The position numbers were made by a program, and so were the translations under genes. Positions 49,550 to 60,565 of a stretch of 64,000 nt of DNA are shown here, in pieces. Under the pieces are notes generated by a model. The model made no database searches, was not told the DNA's origin, and was given only the letters and a program-made list of their open reading frames with translations. Origin of the DNA: Capra hircus. Its lineage: Eukaryota; Chordata; Mammalia; Artiodactyla; Bovidae. The DNA is taken from contig NC_030813.1 of the NCBI RefSeq assembly GCF_001704415.2, forward strand, positions 12,666,001 through 12,730,000. Reading direction: 5' to 3'. Each line of letters opens with the position of its first letter. The first letter of the stretch is position 1.

Positions 49550-49653
49550 GTCAGCTTAGATTATTCTTCCAGCAATGTAGTCTATGTGTTAATATAAGCT
49601 CGTCAGCTTAGATTATTCTTCCAGCAATGTAGTCTATGTGTTAATATAAGCTC
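49550..49653. repeat. Perfect 52-bp tandem duplication
   Basis: The units 49550-49601 and 49602-49653 are identical over all 52 bases, starting 'gtcagcttag' and ending 'ataagctc'. No mismatch implies a recent event or gene conversion. The right copy runs into a MIR-like piece. Confidence 0.97.
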
Positions 49654-49850
49654 TGCTAATTACTAAGCTGTGTGTCCCTGGATAAGTTATATAACTCCTC
49701 TGAAACTCATTTTTCACATTGATAGTCTCATTTCTCAATTGAAACCACCATATTTTCTCAACAAGAGAACAATAATATTTGGTAAGTTGTTAGGAAGATG
49801 AATTAAGATGATATTAGCATAGTACTTAACAGGGTGCCTAGAAAAGCATG
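49640..49850 (+). repeat. MIR-like SINE fragment
   Basis: 'ctgctaattactaagctgtg', 'tccctggataagttat' and 'cctctgaaactcattttt' follow the MIR core order. Confidence 0.55.
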
Positions 49851-50619
49851 TGCATATGACAACTTATAGCCACTGCTACTACTTTAATTATTACTTCTAA
49901 TAATAAGTAGCAAGGGTGATCTCTTTTTCTGATGCATTGTTTTTCATTTATCATCCTCTAATGTTTTTTGTATATTTTTATTGCTTGCATTGAAATACAT
50001 ATTTCAACATTTTAACCATAATCCTTATAGGAAGTATTTCCACATTTAGATAAAAATAAGTTTAAGAATAAAAAGAATAATGCCTTTAATAAATGTTTAA
50101 CTAGCTATAACATTTGTTTTAACATGAAATGAGGTTTTTCAGACACTAGTAAACCAAGGCTCTGGTGAAAATGTCTTAGAGTTTCACATGAGATTCTAGT
50201 CAATGATGAGAATGCCCCTGAGATGCAAAATGTCTCAATGACTGACATAATGCGGTGAAAGTGGTGAGAAATTGTGGGTATGATTTTTTAAATTGCCCCA
50301 AAGTCTTTACATATAATATTACAGAATAACATTTATATTATTTAAAATTCATCTATAGACACATTATTATATTACCTAAAAAGATAGTCAAAAACAAATA
50401 CAACATTTTTAAATTTTAAAATATATTTTTAAAGGACAAAAGAAAAAACAAACCATGAATTGGCCTCCTGATTCCAGACATAGTCCTGGATTTTCAGCAT
50501 TTACCTCTATGAGATTTTACTTTTGGTAAGAAGGATATGGGTCTAATAATTACAGCCCAAACCTAAAGAATGTAACAGCTTTTAAAATTCTACTTGAGAA
50601 ATAAGGAAATATTTTCACT

Positions 50620-50830
50620 TACGGGAACAGCTCAGTGCCACCTTCAGTATTGTAACTGATCCCAGGGTACACTGGAATCAGCTTGCGCAAATCGGTGAGA
50701 GTCAATTTTTTGCCTAGCTTTTCTCAGTTCTGCGTCAGTGATATGACATTGGTAGCTCTAGTTGGCCATGATAGAAGTATGGAAGTATTTACACCATGCG
50801 AATCGCCAGAGGGAAAGGCTACAAATCAGA
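50620..50830. other. Unassigned CpG-bearing segment in an AT-rich intron
   Basis: A roughly 200-bp stretch with several CpGs, unlike its neighbourhood. On the minus strand a short coding-like frame (KLTLTDLRKLIPVYPGISYN) ends at a TAA inside a consensus CGTAAGTG donor-like site. I do not recognise the protein or any repeat family. It could be a retrogene remnant, an old repeat or a regulatory element. Confidence 0.35.
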
Positions 50831-51260
50831 GTCTATAGTTTATTTTTTTGAAGAGCTTATTATTAAACTTTTACCAGTATGCTGCTAACCTGCTCCCTTG
50901 GGTATTCTTGATATGCATCTCTGAGTACAGAGATCTAGTCTGTCTTTGTTAACAGCTATATCACTAGGGTTCATAACATCAGGTAGGAAATCAATAATTA
51001 TTTATTTAAGGAAGGAATGAACAGAATGTCTGCACAATGTGTACAATTAGAAAATCTATTTTCACTTTATAAATTCCTGAGTGAAATTCTATTTATTTGC
51101 TATATCTAAAAGCTACACTGGATGAAATACAGTCCAAATATTCCCTGTAAGAAGAAGAAAGCAATGCTTACACTGACAGAACCAGCATAAAAATCCATTT
51201 CTCAGAACCCTTTTTATGAAAAAGCAATGCTCATTTGCAGTTACACTTTTAAACCATATA

Positions 51261-51485
51261 GTGTTAAGTGTTAGTGTTAGTCACTCAGTCGTGCCCGACT
51301 CTTTGTGACCCAATGGACTGCAGCCCACCAGGCTCCTCCGTCCTTAGTCCTTGAGATTTTCCAGGCAAGGATACTGGAGTGGGTTGCCATTTCCTTCTCC
51401 AGGGGATCTTCCCAACCCAGGGATCAAACCCGGGTTTCCTGCACTGCAGGCAGATTCTTTACCAACTGAGCTACAAGGGAAGCCC
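51261..51485 (-). mobile_element. Bov-tA SINE, full length
   Basis: The minus strand carries the tRNA-like head and full body. Flanks 51248-51260 and 51486-51498 are 'tttaaaccatata' and 'tttaaatcatata', a 13-bp target-site duplication with one change. Sense to ANK2. Confidence 0.93.
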
Positions 51486-52443
51486 TTTAAATCATATACG
51501 CAAATGTATGAAGGGCAAGCAAATTAGAGCATATTGTAAAGGACAAAGCAAATATTGTGATGATCAATAAAAACAAAATCAATCGCCCCAATAATGAATG
51601 AATACACCAGAAAAGCATTAGTAAGAGTAACATGCATCCTTAAAACACTGGCGAAGATAATCTTTTTTTGCATTTCAAAGTGCTATCTTTACACTGGTCC
51701 TCTCAGTTACTAGAGAGTCTCAATAGAGACACACAGGTCAGTGTAAAGGGACTCATTATGTAAATAATGGATTTAAAGAAGGAGGCACCGAAACTCTTTC
51801 TTTCAAATACAGAGAACAAGTAAGCAAAGCATGTGACATTATATGTAATTATTCCAATTTCTGCATACCTACAGCATAGCAAGAGAAAAGGCATGCCCTC
51901 AAAGCAAAGGGCAGAAACCACATAAAACCCTGATGAAAGACACTAGACATCACAGCAAAGATCTTGACAGACAAAGCAAACCATTTCAGAGTTCCCACAT
52001 GATGACCCAGGTGCTCTGGACCAAATGTCGTAGAGAAATGAGATGTAAAAAGCAACATAGTCTAAAGTCATTAAAAACCAAAATGTATAGTCTGGGACTG
52101 GTGTAGTTTCTAAAAGCTCAAAGATGATGATTTATTAAAATATTTTTTAGTCTTAAGATTTGCAAGGGAATTAGATCTCTATTCCTTCGACTATGAGAAT
52201 GCAAAGCCCCAGAATTAAACAAAGTGATAATAAAATATCATAAGGGACATATTCTATCTACTAACTTATATAGACTTCTTCCACCATACATTTCAGAATT
52301 TTACATAATAGGGATGTTTAAAGTTTTGCTTAAGTCTATGAGTAATCAAATGTACTCGAGAATTAACACTAAAGTACTAGTTTAATGTTTAAGCAAGTAA
52401 TTGTACATCATTTCCATAACATGATAAAAATTATGAGTAGCTA

Positions 52444-52744
52444 AGTAATTTATTGGTAGTTCAGCTGGTAAAAGAATCCACAATGCAGGAGAACCTGGTT
52501 TGCTTTCTGGGCCGGGAAGATTCTCTGGAGAAGGGATAGGCTACCCATTCCAGTATTTTTGGGTTTCCCTGGTGGCTCAGATGGTAAAGAATCCACCTGC
52601 AATGTAGGAGACGTGGGTTTGATCCCCTGAAGGAGGGCATGGTAACCCACTCCAGTATTCTTGCCTGGAGAATCCTCATGGACAGAGGAGCCTGGTGGGC
52701 TATAGTCCATGGGCTGCAAAGAGTCAGACACAACTGAGCGACTA
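52444..52744 (+). mobile_element. Composite Bov-tA SINE (two heads)
   Basis: A first tRNA-like head (about 52455) and short body end near 52560. A second complete head 'tttccctggtggctcag' and full body with GAGTCAGACACAACTGA follow directly. This looks like a head-to-tail composite or one SINE inserted into another. Antisense to ANK2. Confidence 0.85.
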
Positions 52745-52769
52745 ACCACAAAACACTTAAAAAAATACC

Positions 52770-52955
52770 TAAGAGTTGATTCTCACACAGCCCTATGACG
52801 CAGGTAGTATTATTAGCCTAACTAAGTTTAGAGAAGACAAGTAAAAGCTTAATATCACTCAGCTAGTAAGCAGAAGGTAGGATTTGAAATCAAGTACTCT
52901 GCATTCGGAGTCTGCACTTTAAACAGTTGTGTTGTCCTGCTATCTTAGTATCTAG
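52770..52955 (-). repeat. MIR SINE
   Basis: The plus strand reads the reverse complement of MIR: 'atcactcagctagtaagcag' and 'ggatttgaaatcaag', then 'ctctgcattcggagtctgc'. The order is clear and the divergence old. Confidence 0.75.
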
Positions 52956-53573
52956 TTTTGGGGACTGCATAAAAACTCAGACCTATATTTCACTCAAAAC
53001 ATTTGAAATGAATGAAGGGCACTGCCTCTTGGCAAGTCGACATGAGTAAACGTGCAACCTAGCAAGAACTGTATGCCTTTTTTCCCATAAGCATAACCAG
53101 AGATCTCCTGCTCAGATCCCTACAGCATAACCAGTTAAGAAAAATGACTTAGGAACTGAAAAGTTCAACCCAAAAGATGTTCAACATGTTTTAAAATATT
53201 TTTATGTAAAAACCACACTCTCGTAGCTTAATGTGTCCTAATGAGTTTGGGCTCTTGATATTTATGACTAGCCAAATCACAGATGAGCAAGTTCAATCTT
53301 TGATCTTTGTGCCCAGAAAATCAGGAAGCAAGAACTTGAAAAACTGTCTCGTTGAGGAGCTAGCATTTTGCTTCTCTGGGTACTTATGATCAAATATTAA
53401 TGCCACTTTATCATGTAAAACCTTTATATAATGTATGAATTTTAAATCAAATCCAAGAAGGTGATTTCCTTGAAAATGCATTGCTTGTGTTTAGGGACTG
53501 GCATTTTAAAGTGCCTGCTAAAAGAATACAAAAAATAATAATGGTAGGGAATTGAAAGAACAGAGACACTCAC

Positions 53574-53672
53574 CCTAGTTTTGGCATCAATCTGACCACC
53601 ACGATCCAGTAGGAGCTTCACCATGTTTGTGTTTCCCCTTTTGGAAGCCACATGCAGAGGAGTGATTCCATT
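53574..53672 (-). CDS. ANK2: ANK2 exon: ankyrin repeat 8
   Basis: This 99-bp phase 0-0 exon encodes NGITPLHVASKRGN to GGQIDAKTR, a canonical repeat with second helix MVKLLLDRGG. Acceptor TCTCCACTTTGTAG, donor GTGAGT (consensus). It lies 1.3 kb from the repeat-7 exon and is followed in the gene by a 7.1-kb intron. Confidence 0.97.
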
Positions 53673-54987
53673 CTACAAAGTGGAGAGACCAAACAAGAGC
53701 ATGTTGGGTGTGACAGGGCATGGTGGTGATGGCTTTGTGCTGAAGAGCACAAAGGAGACTGTGACCTATTTTGCAATTTTATCCAAGGTTTCTATGGCTT
53801 TAGTGCTTTTGATTTTTAAGGAACAAAAAAAAGCACACAAACTACATAGCACTATAAAGAATGAAAAACATAATAAAACTGCATAACTAAGTTAACCAAT
53901 AACTACAACATAGGTACTGAATCGACACATCACAGTCAAGACACAAAGGAAGCAATTTTGCGTAATAGAAGCAAAATTTCAGATCCTACCTAGGATAGAG
54001 CCCTAGTCCAAAGTCTATCTTTCTTAAAACATTCATGCACTTAAAGATTCTGGGATCCTAAAGTTTGCTATGCTTAAAAATGGAATATACATGTGCCAAT
54101 AAATACCCAATGGAAAAATGATTCTTAAAAACATCTTCTTCAGAATAATTCAGAATGAAAAACTTGAAAATAACTCAGTATAGTTTCAGGGCAGAAGATT
54201 CTAAGGACAAAAACACTGTAAGCAGGAATTATATGTATTTCTTTTCTTGGCTATTCTATAATCATCATGATGTCAAGGATATGTAACTGATTTTTTGGTA
54301 TGCTATGATTTTGCAAAATCAAGTATTGCGTTTACAGTATATTAAGCACACTGAATTTTATGTCTGTCATGTAAGTGAATTCTTTCCAATGAAAGTATAC
54401 CATTAAACCTATAACACATTGTAATATCTTTAGCTAATAAGACTCCTCATATGACCAAATTCTCAATTTATTTTAAAAAATCCATGTCATATTATGTTCC
54501 CTATAATCACTGTTAGGACATAGTATAAATGTACTTATATATTTTATACTGAACATTTTAACAGTTTTTTGACTTGAAGCTTCTCATTCATGATTCATGG
54601 TGTGATCTTTAAATGTAACTGCTCATATTGATGTCAGAATCAGCATCCTCCTTATCGAAAATGATCTGCATGCATGTAAATTTACACACTACTTTTCACT
54701 TGCTGGCTCATAATGACTTCCTAAGATTTGAAGAGAAAAGAAAAAAAGGAAAATCTAATTTCTCCAGCACAGATAAATCCATTAAGAAAAAAATAAATAA
54801 AATCTTTATCACTGTTTATTTTTACTTTAGTGAAATGCCAAATTCCCTGGCAGTCCAGTGGTTAGGACACTTTAACTGCTGAGGGCTCAGTTTAATCCCT
54901 GCTCAGGGAACCAAGATGCTGCAAGCCACACAATGTAGCCAATCAACCAATAAATTAAATTAAAAGAGAAACTATTTGAATCCATAC
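53673..54987 (-). other. ANK2: ANK2 intron, repeat 7 to repeat 8 (1.3 kb)
   Basis: It contains a CHR-type SINE at its gene-5' end, listed separately. The remainder (53673-54835) shows nothing recognisable. Confidence 0.9.
54838..54965 (+). mobile_element. CHR-type SINE close to the repeat-7 donor
   Basis: Head 'aattccctggcagtccagtg', then a B-box-like 'cagtttaatccctgc', a body ending 'gccacacaatgtagcc' and an AAATTA-rich tail. It ends about 20 bp from the splice donor of the repeat-7 exon, on the opposite strand to the gene. Confidence 0.8.
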
Positions 54988-55086
54988 CCTGGCTGTGAAG
55001 TCCACAGCAGCTCCCCGGTTTAGAAGAAGAGTTGCCACGTTGACATTTCCATAGTGGGCAGCGATGTGCAAAGGGGTGAATCCACT
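54988..55086 (-). CDS. ANK2: ANK2 exon: ankyrin repeat 7
   Basis: This 99-bp phase 0-0 exon encodes one canonical repeat, [14 protein letters not shown] to AAVDFTAR. It has the TPLH turn, the first helix IAAHYGN and the second helix [11 protein letters not shown]. Acceptor TTTGCTTTCCATAG is good. The donor is GTATGG, weak at +4 and +5. A CHR-type SINE on the opposite strand ends about 20 bp into the downstream intron, unusually close to this weak donor. Confidence 0.97.
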
Positions 55087-58028
55087 CTATGGAAAGCAAA
55101 GAAAACAGCAGTCAGTAAAGCATTTTACCACCATGTGTTGTAGTCACTGGATTAGTGAAGAAAATCACATGGTAACTGTCTACCTAACACGTGGGCAAAG
55201 TAAATCAGGTCATAAATGCTTTAATAAGATTTTTAAGTTTGAGTGGTATTATTTAAATTTAGTGGTAAATAAGTCAACACAGAAAGGTAAACAAAAATCC
55301 TATATTTCTTGGCAACATTATTTCTAATTACTATAACAATTTATTTATTTATGAGATTGGTTGTTTATATAAAACCATGTTTCCTGAGTTGATTTAGCTT
55401 TAAAGCAAAACAAAATATGATTAAACAACATTATTTTTTCAGCCATGGAATATAACTATGAATAAAGAATGTTTTTCCCGAGAAAATTTCACATCTTCTA
55501 TTTTTAAAATTTGTGTTTTAGTTTGGGTGTTTTTCAAAATGAAAAATAGCATTAGTTGATAATTGAATCTTTGGAACTATGAATATATTGTGAGAAATTC
55601 TTACAGAAGATATACAATTTCATCCCACATCATTTATACTATCCTGATATTTCTATCCTCTTTAACAACTGAGTTTTGTCAGTCTATATTGTTATGAAAA
55701 AAAGTTTAAAAAGCAATAGTTAAACAATACAGTAGAATAAATATGAATATAAAATAAATTAAGTGGAATCCAAATTTGAATTTAATTAAAATAAATTTTA
55801 TCAGTAAGACTAATACAAAAAATAAATTAAATCATATGAGCATTAGAGAACGGTTTACTCTGAGTGTTTTAAAAATGAGTCTGAAAATCTTAGAGAAAAG
55901 CATATTTCCTTTCATTTTTGCTAATGAAAGCGTAGTTAGAAATTTCTGCCATTTTCACAGCAGAAGCATATTGATTCTTTTCTTATTTACCGTATTAAAA
56001 AAAGCATTGTTCCTGCTCTCCATAATTTCCATTGCTTAATAAAAATAACAGGAACAATAAACACTGTTCCTGTAAAGCTGGGTATCAAATCCTGCAGTTC
56101 TGAGACCATTTTGCATTGCCCTCTTTTGTTTGAAATGAATTTTGATATACACAATATTGTTCTTAAGAAATGTTACTCACATCACAACCATTATTTTCCT
56201 ATTCACTTAGTGACTTTGATTTTAAAATGGCCTAAATAAGTATTCAGATACCTTAGGTAACAGAAATTCCTCTGTGCTAGTAGCCAAATTAGCTGCAAAT
56301 AATTTCTGACTCTAGCGAAGCAAGATACAAAATAAGAATAGCAACTATGAATCCAAAGCCTACGCTTATAGTCATGATATTTTTATTTTGTGTCTACATG
56401 ATGCCAAATATTCATGTCAATACAGAAGAAAAAAAATCAGCCTACAACCTGGGGGCTATTTTACAAAATGTCAGACTTTAATATTTTAGGAAATAATTGA
56501 GTAGACGTTTTTCATTTTTATCTTGATATTTCCTGTCACCCAGTCATATCCTGAACATGTATCTATTATTTGAGTTACAATTTAATTTCAGAAAAACACA
56601 GAGATCACTGATGAATCATTTTCAAATCATTCAAGTATAATAATATTATTTTTCCCATTTTCAGAAATAAACTAATTTATTGCTTGACACAGCCTCATTG
56701 AAAATCCACAGTGATGCCTCAGGCTGTGACTCTTGGATTAGCATGAGGCTGGCGTAAGCCCCTCAGGAATCCTTCCCTGATTAACAGGGAGATGGAAGGC
56801 TCAGGTCACGATTCTACAGGACTATGGATGAATGGGTTTCTCTTCTTTGTTATTCTACTGTCCTTGAAGAAACACTTCTAACTCAGTCTGTATCTACTCA
56901 AATTGCTGCATAATGATTAGAACCAACACTGCTTTCAAAAATGTAAATAATTACCAAAAATCACTTAAAAGTAAAAATATTAAAATCAGTAATTAAGATA
57001 TATCAATTTGTATTATTCCAGTCTTGAGCAATTTCACCAAGCAGTTGGGCATTTTTTAAAGTCTCTGACCTAAGATTTGGAACAGAAGAGATGATATGAA
57101 TAATTTAAGTCTATTCACATCTCAATGGATAAACTTGTTAATAAACAGGTATTAGTTTTAGAAATACACTACTTATACTAAGCACAAATGCTCAAAATCC
57201 CCATAGGTCCACAACCCAGTGATCATATGAAATGTTAATCTAGAGAATTTTCTCAGCAAAGTGAAAATCATCTACAGAAACAGTCACTTGCCTTTGAAGG
57301 TTAAATTTTATAATACAGCTTAATTTTTATAATACACTTTCAACGGTTTTTGTATTAGTGCCTCTTGATAGCAACAAAGAGAGACCACTACACACACACA
57401 CACTCACACATACTCTCTCTCTCACACACACACACTCTAAACCAAATGCTCTTATTGATTTTGTTGGTGGATGGGACTTATTTAGGTATGTGGAAAACAG
57501 ATGATTTCATGATAACTATTATCAGATAGCAAGATGATAAAAATATTTTGTTCATGATATGTTCAACATCATTACTGATTATATAGAACGTGATAAAAAA
57601 ATACAAAAAAAGGCAGTTGCAATTAGATAAGAGGATGAAACACTGGCAGAACAACCTCCTTAAATTACACTTCACTAGATTCTAAATGGAGAATTCTCAT
57701 TAAGAGAAGGAGGTCACATCTCTCATTGGCAAAAAGTTAATAATAAAGCTCACTTAGTAAAATAAATATTATGGAACAGTATTGTTTCATGCTCTACTCT
57801 AATGAGCTATTTAAATAGTCATACTGATTAATAATGTTTCAAAAATATGTTATATTAAAATTTTTGAATTACCTATTTGCCCTAATTATACACAAAGTTT
57901 CCAAATTAATTTCCTACTAATGAAAGTTCTAATCATTAGTATGAATTAGTGAGCATTTATTCTAATTGGACAAAAAATACAATAAAATTTTTAAAAAGAT
58001 ATATTTTGGTATAACCGCAATACTGTAC
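55087..58028 (-). other. ANK2: ANK2 intron, microexon to repeat 7 (2.9 kb)
   Basis: Very AT-rich. The only clear feature is the CA/TC microsatellite at 57388-57437. No Bov-type repeat is present over nearly 3 kb, which is unusual for this window. Confidence 0.88.
57388..57437. repeat. (CA)n/(CT)n compound microsatellite
   Basis: Two CA runs separated by a CT run; probably polymorphic. Confidence 0.9.
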
Positions 58029-58052
58029 CTCAGTTGTCCTATTCACCATCAT
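58029..58052 (-). CDS. ANK2: ANK2 24-bp microexon between repeats 6 and 7
   Basis: Eight codons, MMVNRTTE, are flanked by a TGCTTCAG acceptor and a GTACAG donor, phase 0 on both sides. The peptide matches the insert I recall in full-length ankyrin-B between DVQSK and SGFTPLH. Including or skipping it keeps the frame, so it could be alternatively spliced. The donor departs from consensus at +4 (C) and +6 (G), and an exon this short generally needs intronic enhancers. It would lengthen the loop joining repeats 6 and 7. Length-based gene finders would be expected to miss it. Confidence 0.9.
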
Positions 58053-58490
58053 CTGAAGCAGTGTTGTGTGGGGAAAAGAGGGAAGATATTACATAGTGCA
58101 AAATTAAGGAAACAATCAACCTGCTCTCTGCAACTGGCTACACCATTCCAGCATGCCAAAATGCATTCTATTTAGCAAAGGCAACCATAACACTATACAA
58201 TTGTATCTTTCTATTTCTGTTCCTGTTATTTTTTATCATAAACAGAATAAATGAGAAGATTTCTAAAAAGCTTCACCTTTTAGAGAAAATTATCTTATAG
58301 GGTTCTTTTTTGTTTTCTTGCTGTACCCAGTAGACAGCCCCCTTTATTCTGAAATACCTCTGAAAGTAACTTATCTCTTTTGATGACCAGAAGTAATTTT
58401 GCATTATCACCATGGCCTACTTCTTTATCATCCCCCAGGAGGAAGCCGGCAGCTGAAGAGTTCCTGTCCACAAATACATGCAGCTTTTAC
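58053..58490 (-). other. ANK2: ANK2 intron between the repeat 5/6 exon and the microexon (438 bp)
   Basis: This short AT-rich intron shows no recognisable repeat. Its acceptor end serves the 24-bp microexon, so splicing enhancers for that exon could lie here. Confidence 0.88.
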
Positions 58491-58676
58491 CTTGGACTGT
58501 ACGTCAGCGTTGTGATCGTTCTGAAGCAGGAGGGCGGCAGATTTGGTGTCATCTTTCCTGGCTGCAATATGCAGAGCTGGCAGCCTCACCTTCCCTTTGG
58601 TGTCGTTCTCCAGGAGGATGGCCACTGCCTGGTTGTGTCCCTGCTGGAGCGCCACCGCCAGGGGCGTAAAGCCATC
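58491..58676 (-). CDS. ANK2: ANK2 exon: ankyrin repeats 5 and 6
   Basis: This 186-bp, phase 0-0 exon encodes 62 residues. Repeat 5 starts DGFTPLAVALQQGH. Repeat 6 is short and atypical: it lacks the usual G-x-TPLH opening and instead runs NDTKGKVRLPALHIAARKDD before the helix SAALLLQNDHNADV and the end QSK. Two standard repeats would give 198 bp, so this exon is four codons short. Acceptor TTCTGTCTTCCCAG, donor GTAAAA. It is separated by only 438 bp from the 24-bp microexon that extends the end of repeat 6. Confidence 0.97.
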
Positions 58677-59663
58677 CTGGGAAGACAGAAGGAAAAAATT
58701 TCCATCAACTTTGGGAAGCCTGGGATTCAACTCCAAGAAACAGTGCATCTAATTTTCAAATTAAAGATTAAGATTGACAAAAACATTGGAAGGAATAAAT
58801 ATTACTGTGAAGACTGCAGCAAATTATAGTCATTTATTATACTATGTACTGGCTTCATCAGATAGTTTAAAATATCTGTTCTATATATATTTTTAAAAAC
58901 ATCTGCATTTCCTAATGAAGCATACTGCACACAGGATATGTTCAATTATGTTTTGAATCTGAAAATAAAAATTAGAAGCAACCCAAAGTGATGCCTGCTT
59001 ATACAAAGCAAACTGGGAAGGGGAGAAATAATGAAAACCAAGTCTGACTGATAGGGTAGCCAACACAGGGAAATAAATGACATGATTAACTTTGCAAAGC
59101 TGCTGAATATCTCTGTATTGATTAGGGAAAACAACAACTGTTAATGGGATGGTCTATTCCCAATTAATTTGGGAAACCTGGGACATAATATGATCTAAAA
59201 TTCTTTGGCAAATAAGGCTAATTCATTAATTTTGCACTTAGTTGAATTATATAATGTCTTTTGAATATAAAATTGTGCTAAATAATGTAGAAAATCAGCC
59301 TTTCACTTTGAAACTTAAAAAACAAAGAAATAGCACAGATCATCAAAGTTAGAGCAGTCTTAGTGATAGATGGATAACCATGCTGGAAAACTGGGAAGCT
59401 ATATTTTCTCTCTGGAAACATGTATTCAAAAATGGAAAGGTGACAAGTAGAAAAAAATATATATACTCTAGGTTCTGTTAATGTGAAAACCTTCCTTAAT
59501 TCACAAAAGCTTGAAATAAGTCTCAGAGTTAAAAGTTTCCATTCATAGAAGAGACAAGAGGAATTGGATGGGACATCTAACAAATGCATACCAGACACAA
59601 TGGCTATTTAACCACATCCAACTGCTCCATTTGTTTCCAAGAATAATTTTTAAAAAGGTAACT

Positions 59664-60012
59664 TAGGATTCCCCTGGTGGCTCAGTGGTAAAGAATCCTA
59701 CCTGCCATTGCAGGAGACACGGATTTGATCCCTGGTCCAGGAAGATCCCGCATGCCGTCAGCAACGAAGCCCCTGCACCACAACTATTGAGCCTGCGCTC
59801 TATAGCCCAAGAACTGCAATTATTGAGCCCACAGGCCACAACTACCCAAGCCCACGCGCCCTAGATCCCGGGATCCGCAGCAAGAGAAGCCGCCACAATG
59901 AGAAGCTTGCGCAGTGCAATGAAGGCAGCCTCCGCGTGCCACAACTAGAGAAAAAGCTTGCGCAGCAAGGAGGGCCCAGCACAACCAAAAATAAGTGAAT
60001 TGATTAGCTAAC
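59664..60012 (+). mobile_element. CHR-1-type SINE, long form, with target-site duplication
   Basis: Head 'cccctggtggctcagtgg', B-box-like 'ggatttgatccc' and a long body with repeated GCTTGCGCAG motifs. 'ttttaaaaaggtaact' at 59648-59663 recurs with one extra A at 60013-60029. Antisense to ANK2. Confidence 0.85.
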
Positions 60013-60102
60013 TTTTAAAAAAGGTAACTGTAGACTTTGGAGGGAAAATTATTTTCCTCAAGTGTACATATCATATATGCACTACTCTTAGGGGAAGCAC
60101 AC

Positions 60103-60565
60103 TGATTGAAACCGCCCACCCTGGCCAGGCACCAGAGTAACCATTTGCATGAGCTGTTTTACGACAGGAGATCCTGATAAGGAATAGGAACTAATAAGCC
60201 ACCACCAACCGGAAGAGTTCGGGAAGGGTGGAAAGGAGACACTGCGTGTCCATCCACTTCCCAGAAACCCTCTCGCTAGCATCCATCTTGGCTGAGTGAC
60301 GCGTGCGCCACCAGGAAAGACTCTGAATTAGAGTGACTGGCCAAAGACCATCCCGAAACTAATCCCATCACCATAAAACCCGAGACTGCAAGCCACGCGG
60401 CAGAGCAGTTCTCCTGGGTTCCCTTACCCTACCGCTCTCCACCCGGGTGCCCTTGCCCAATAAAATCTCTTGCTTTGTCAGCACATGTGTCTCCTCGGAC
60501 AATTCATTTCTGAGTGTTAGACAAGAGCCCGGTTTCAGGCCCTGGAAGGGGTCCCCCTTCCTGCA
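60103..60565 (+). mobile_element. Solitary LTR of an endogenous retrovirus (463 bp)
   Basis: The block starts TGATTGAAAC and ends TTCCTGCA, giving TG...CA ends. It is flanked by a 4-bp 'acac' duplication at 60099-60102 and 60566-60569. It contains a TATA-like CATAAAA at 60372-60378 and an AATAAA at 60459-60464, in the U3-R-U5 order. A 4-bp duplication fits class I (gammaretrovirus-like) elements. No internal viral genes are present, so it is a recombination remnant. Antisense to ANK2. Confidence 0.8.

Larger units (their letters stand above)
46493..53573 (-). other. ANK2: ANK2 intron, repeat 8 to repeat 9 (7.1 kb)
   Basis: It holds Bov-tA copies, a BovB fragment, MIR pieces, two tandem duplications, a TA microsatellite and the orphan 50.6-50.8 kb segment, all listed separately. 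The unlisted stretches 47480-48400, 49860-50615 and 51500-52440 show nothing I recognise. Confidence 0.9.

Noticed and set aside
48412..57437. CRISPR-like arrays
   Set aside because: The only tandem structures are microsatellites and two-copy duplications. No regular repeat-spacer units exist, and the sequence is vertebrate.
58380..58829. A 149-codon plus-strand open frame
   Set aside because: Antisense shadow of the repeat 5/6 exon.
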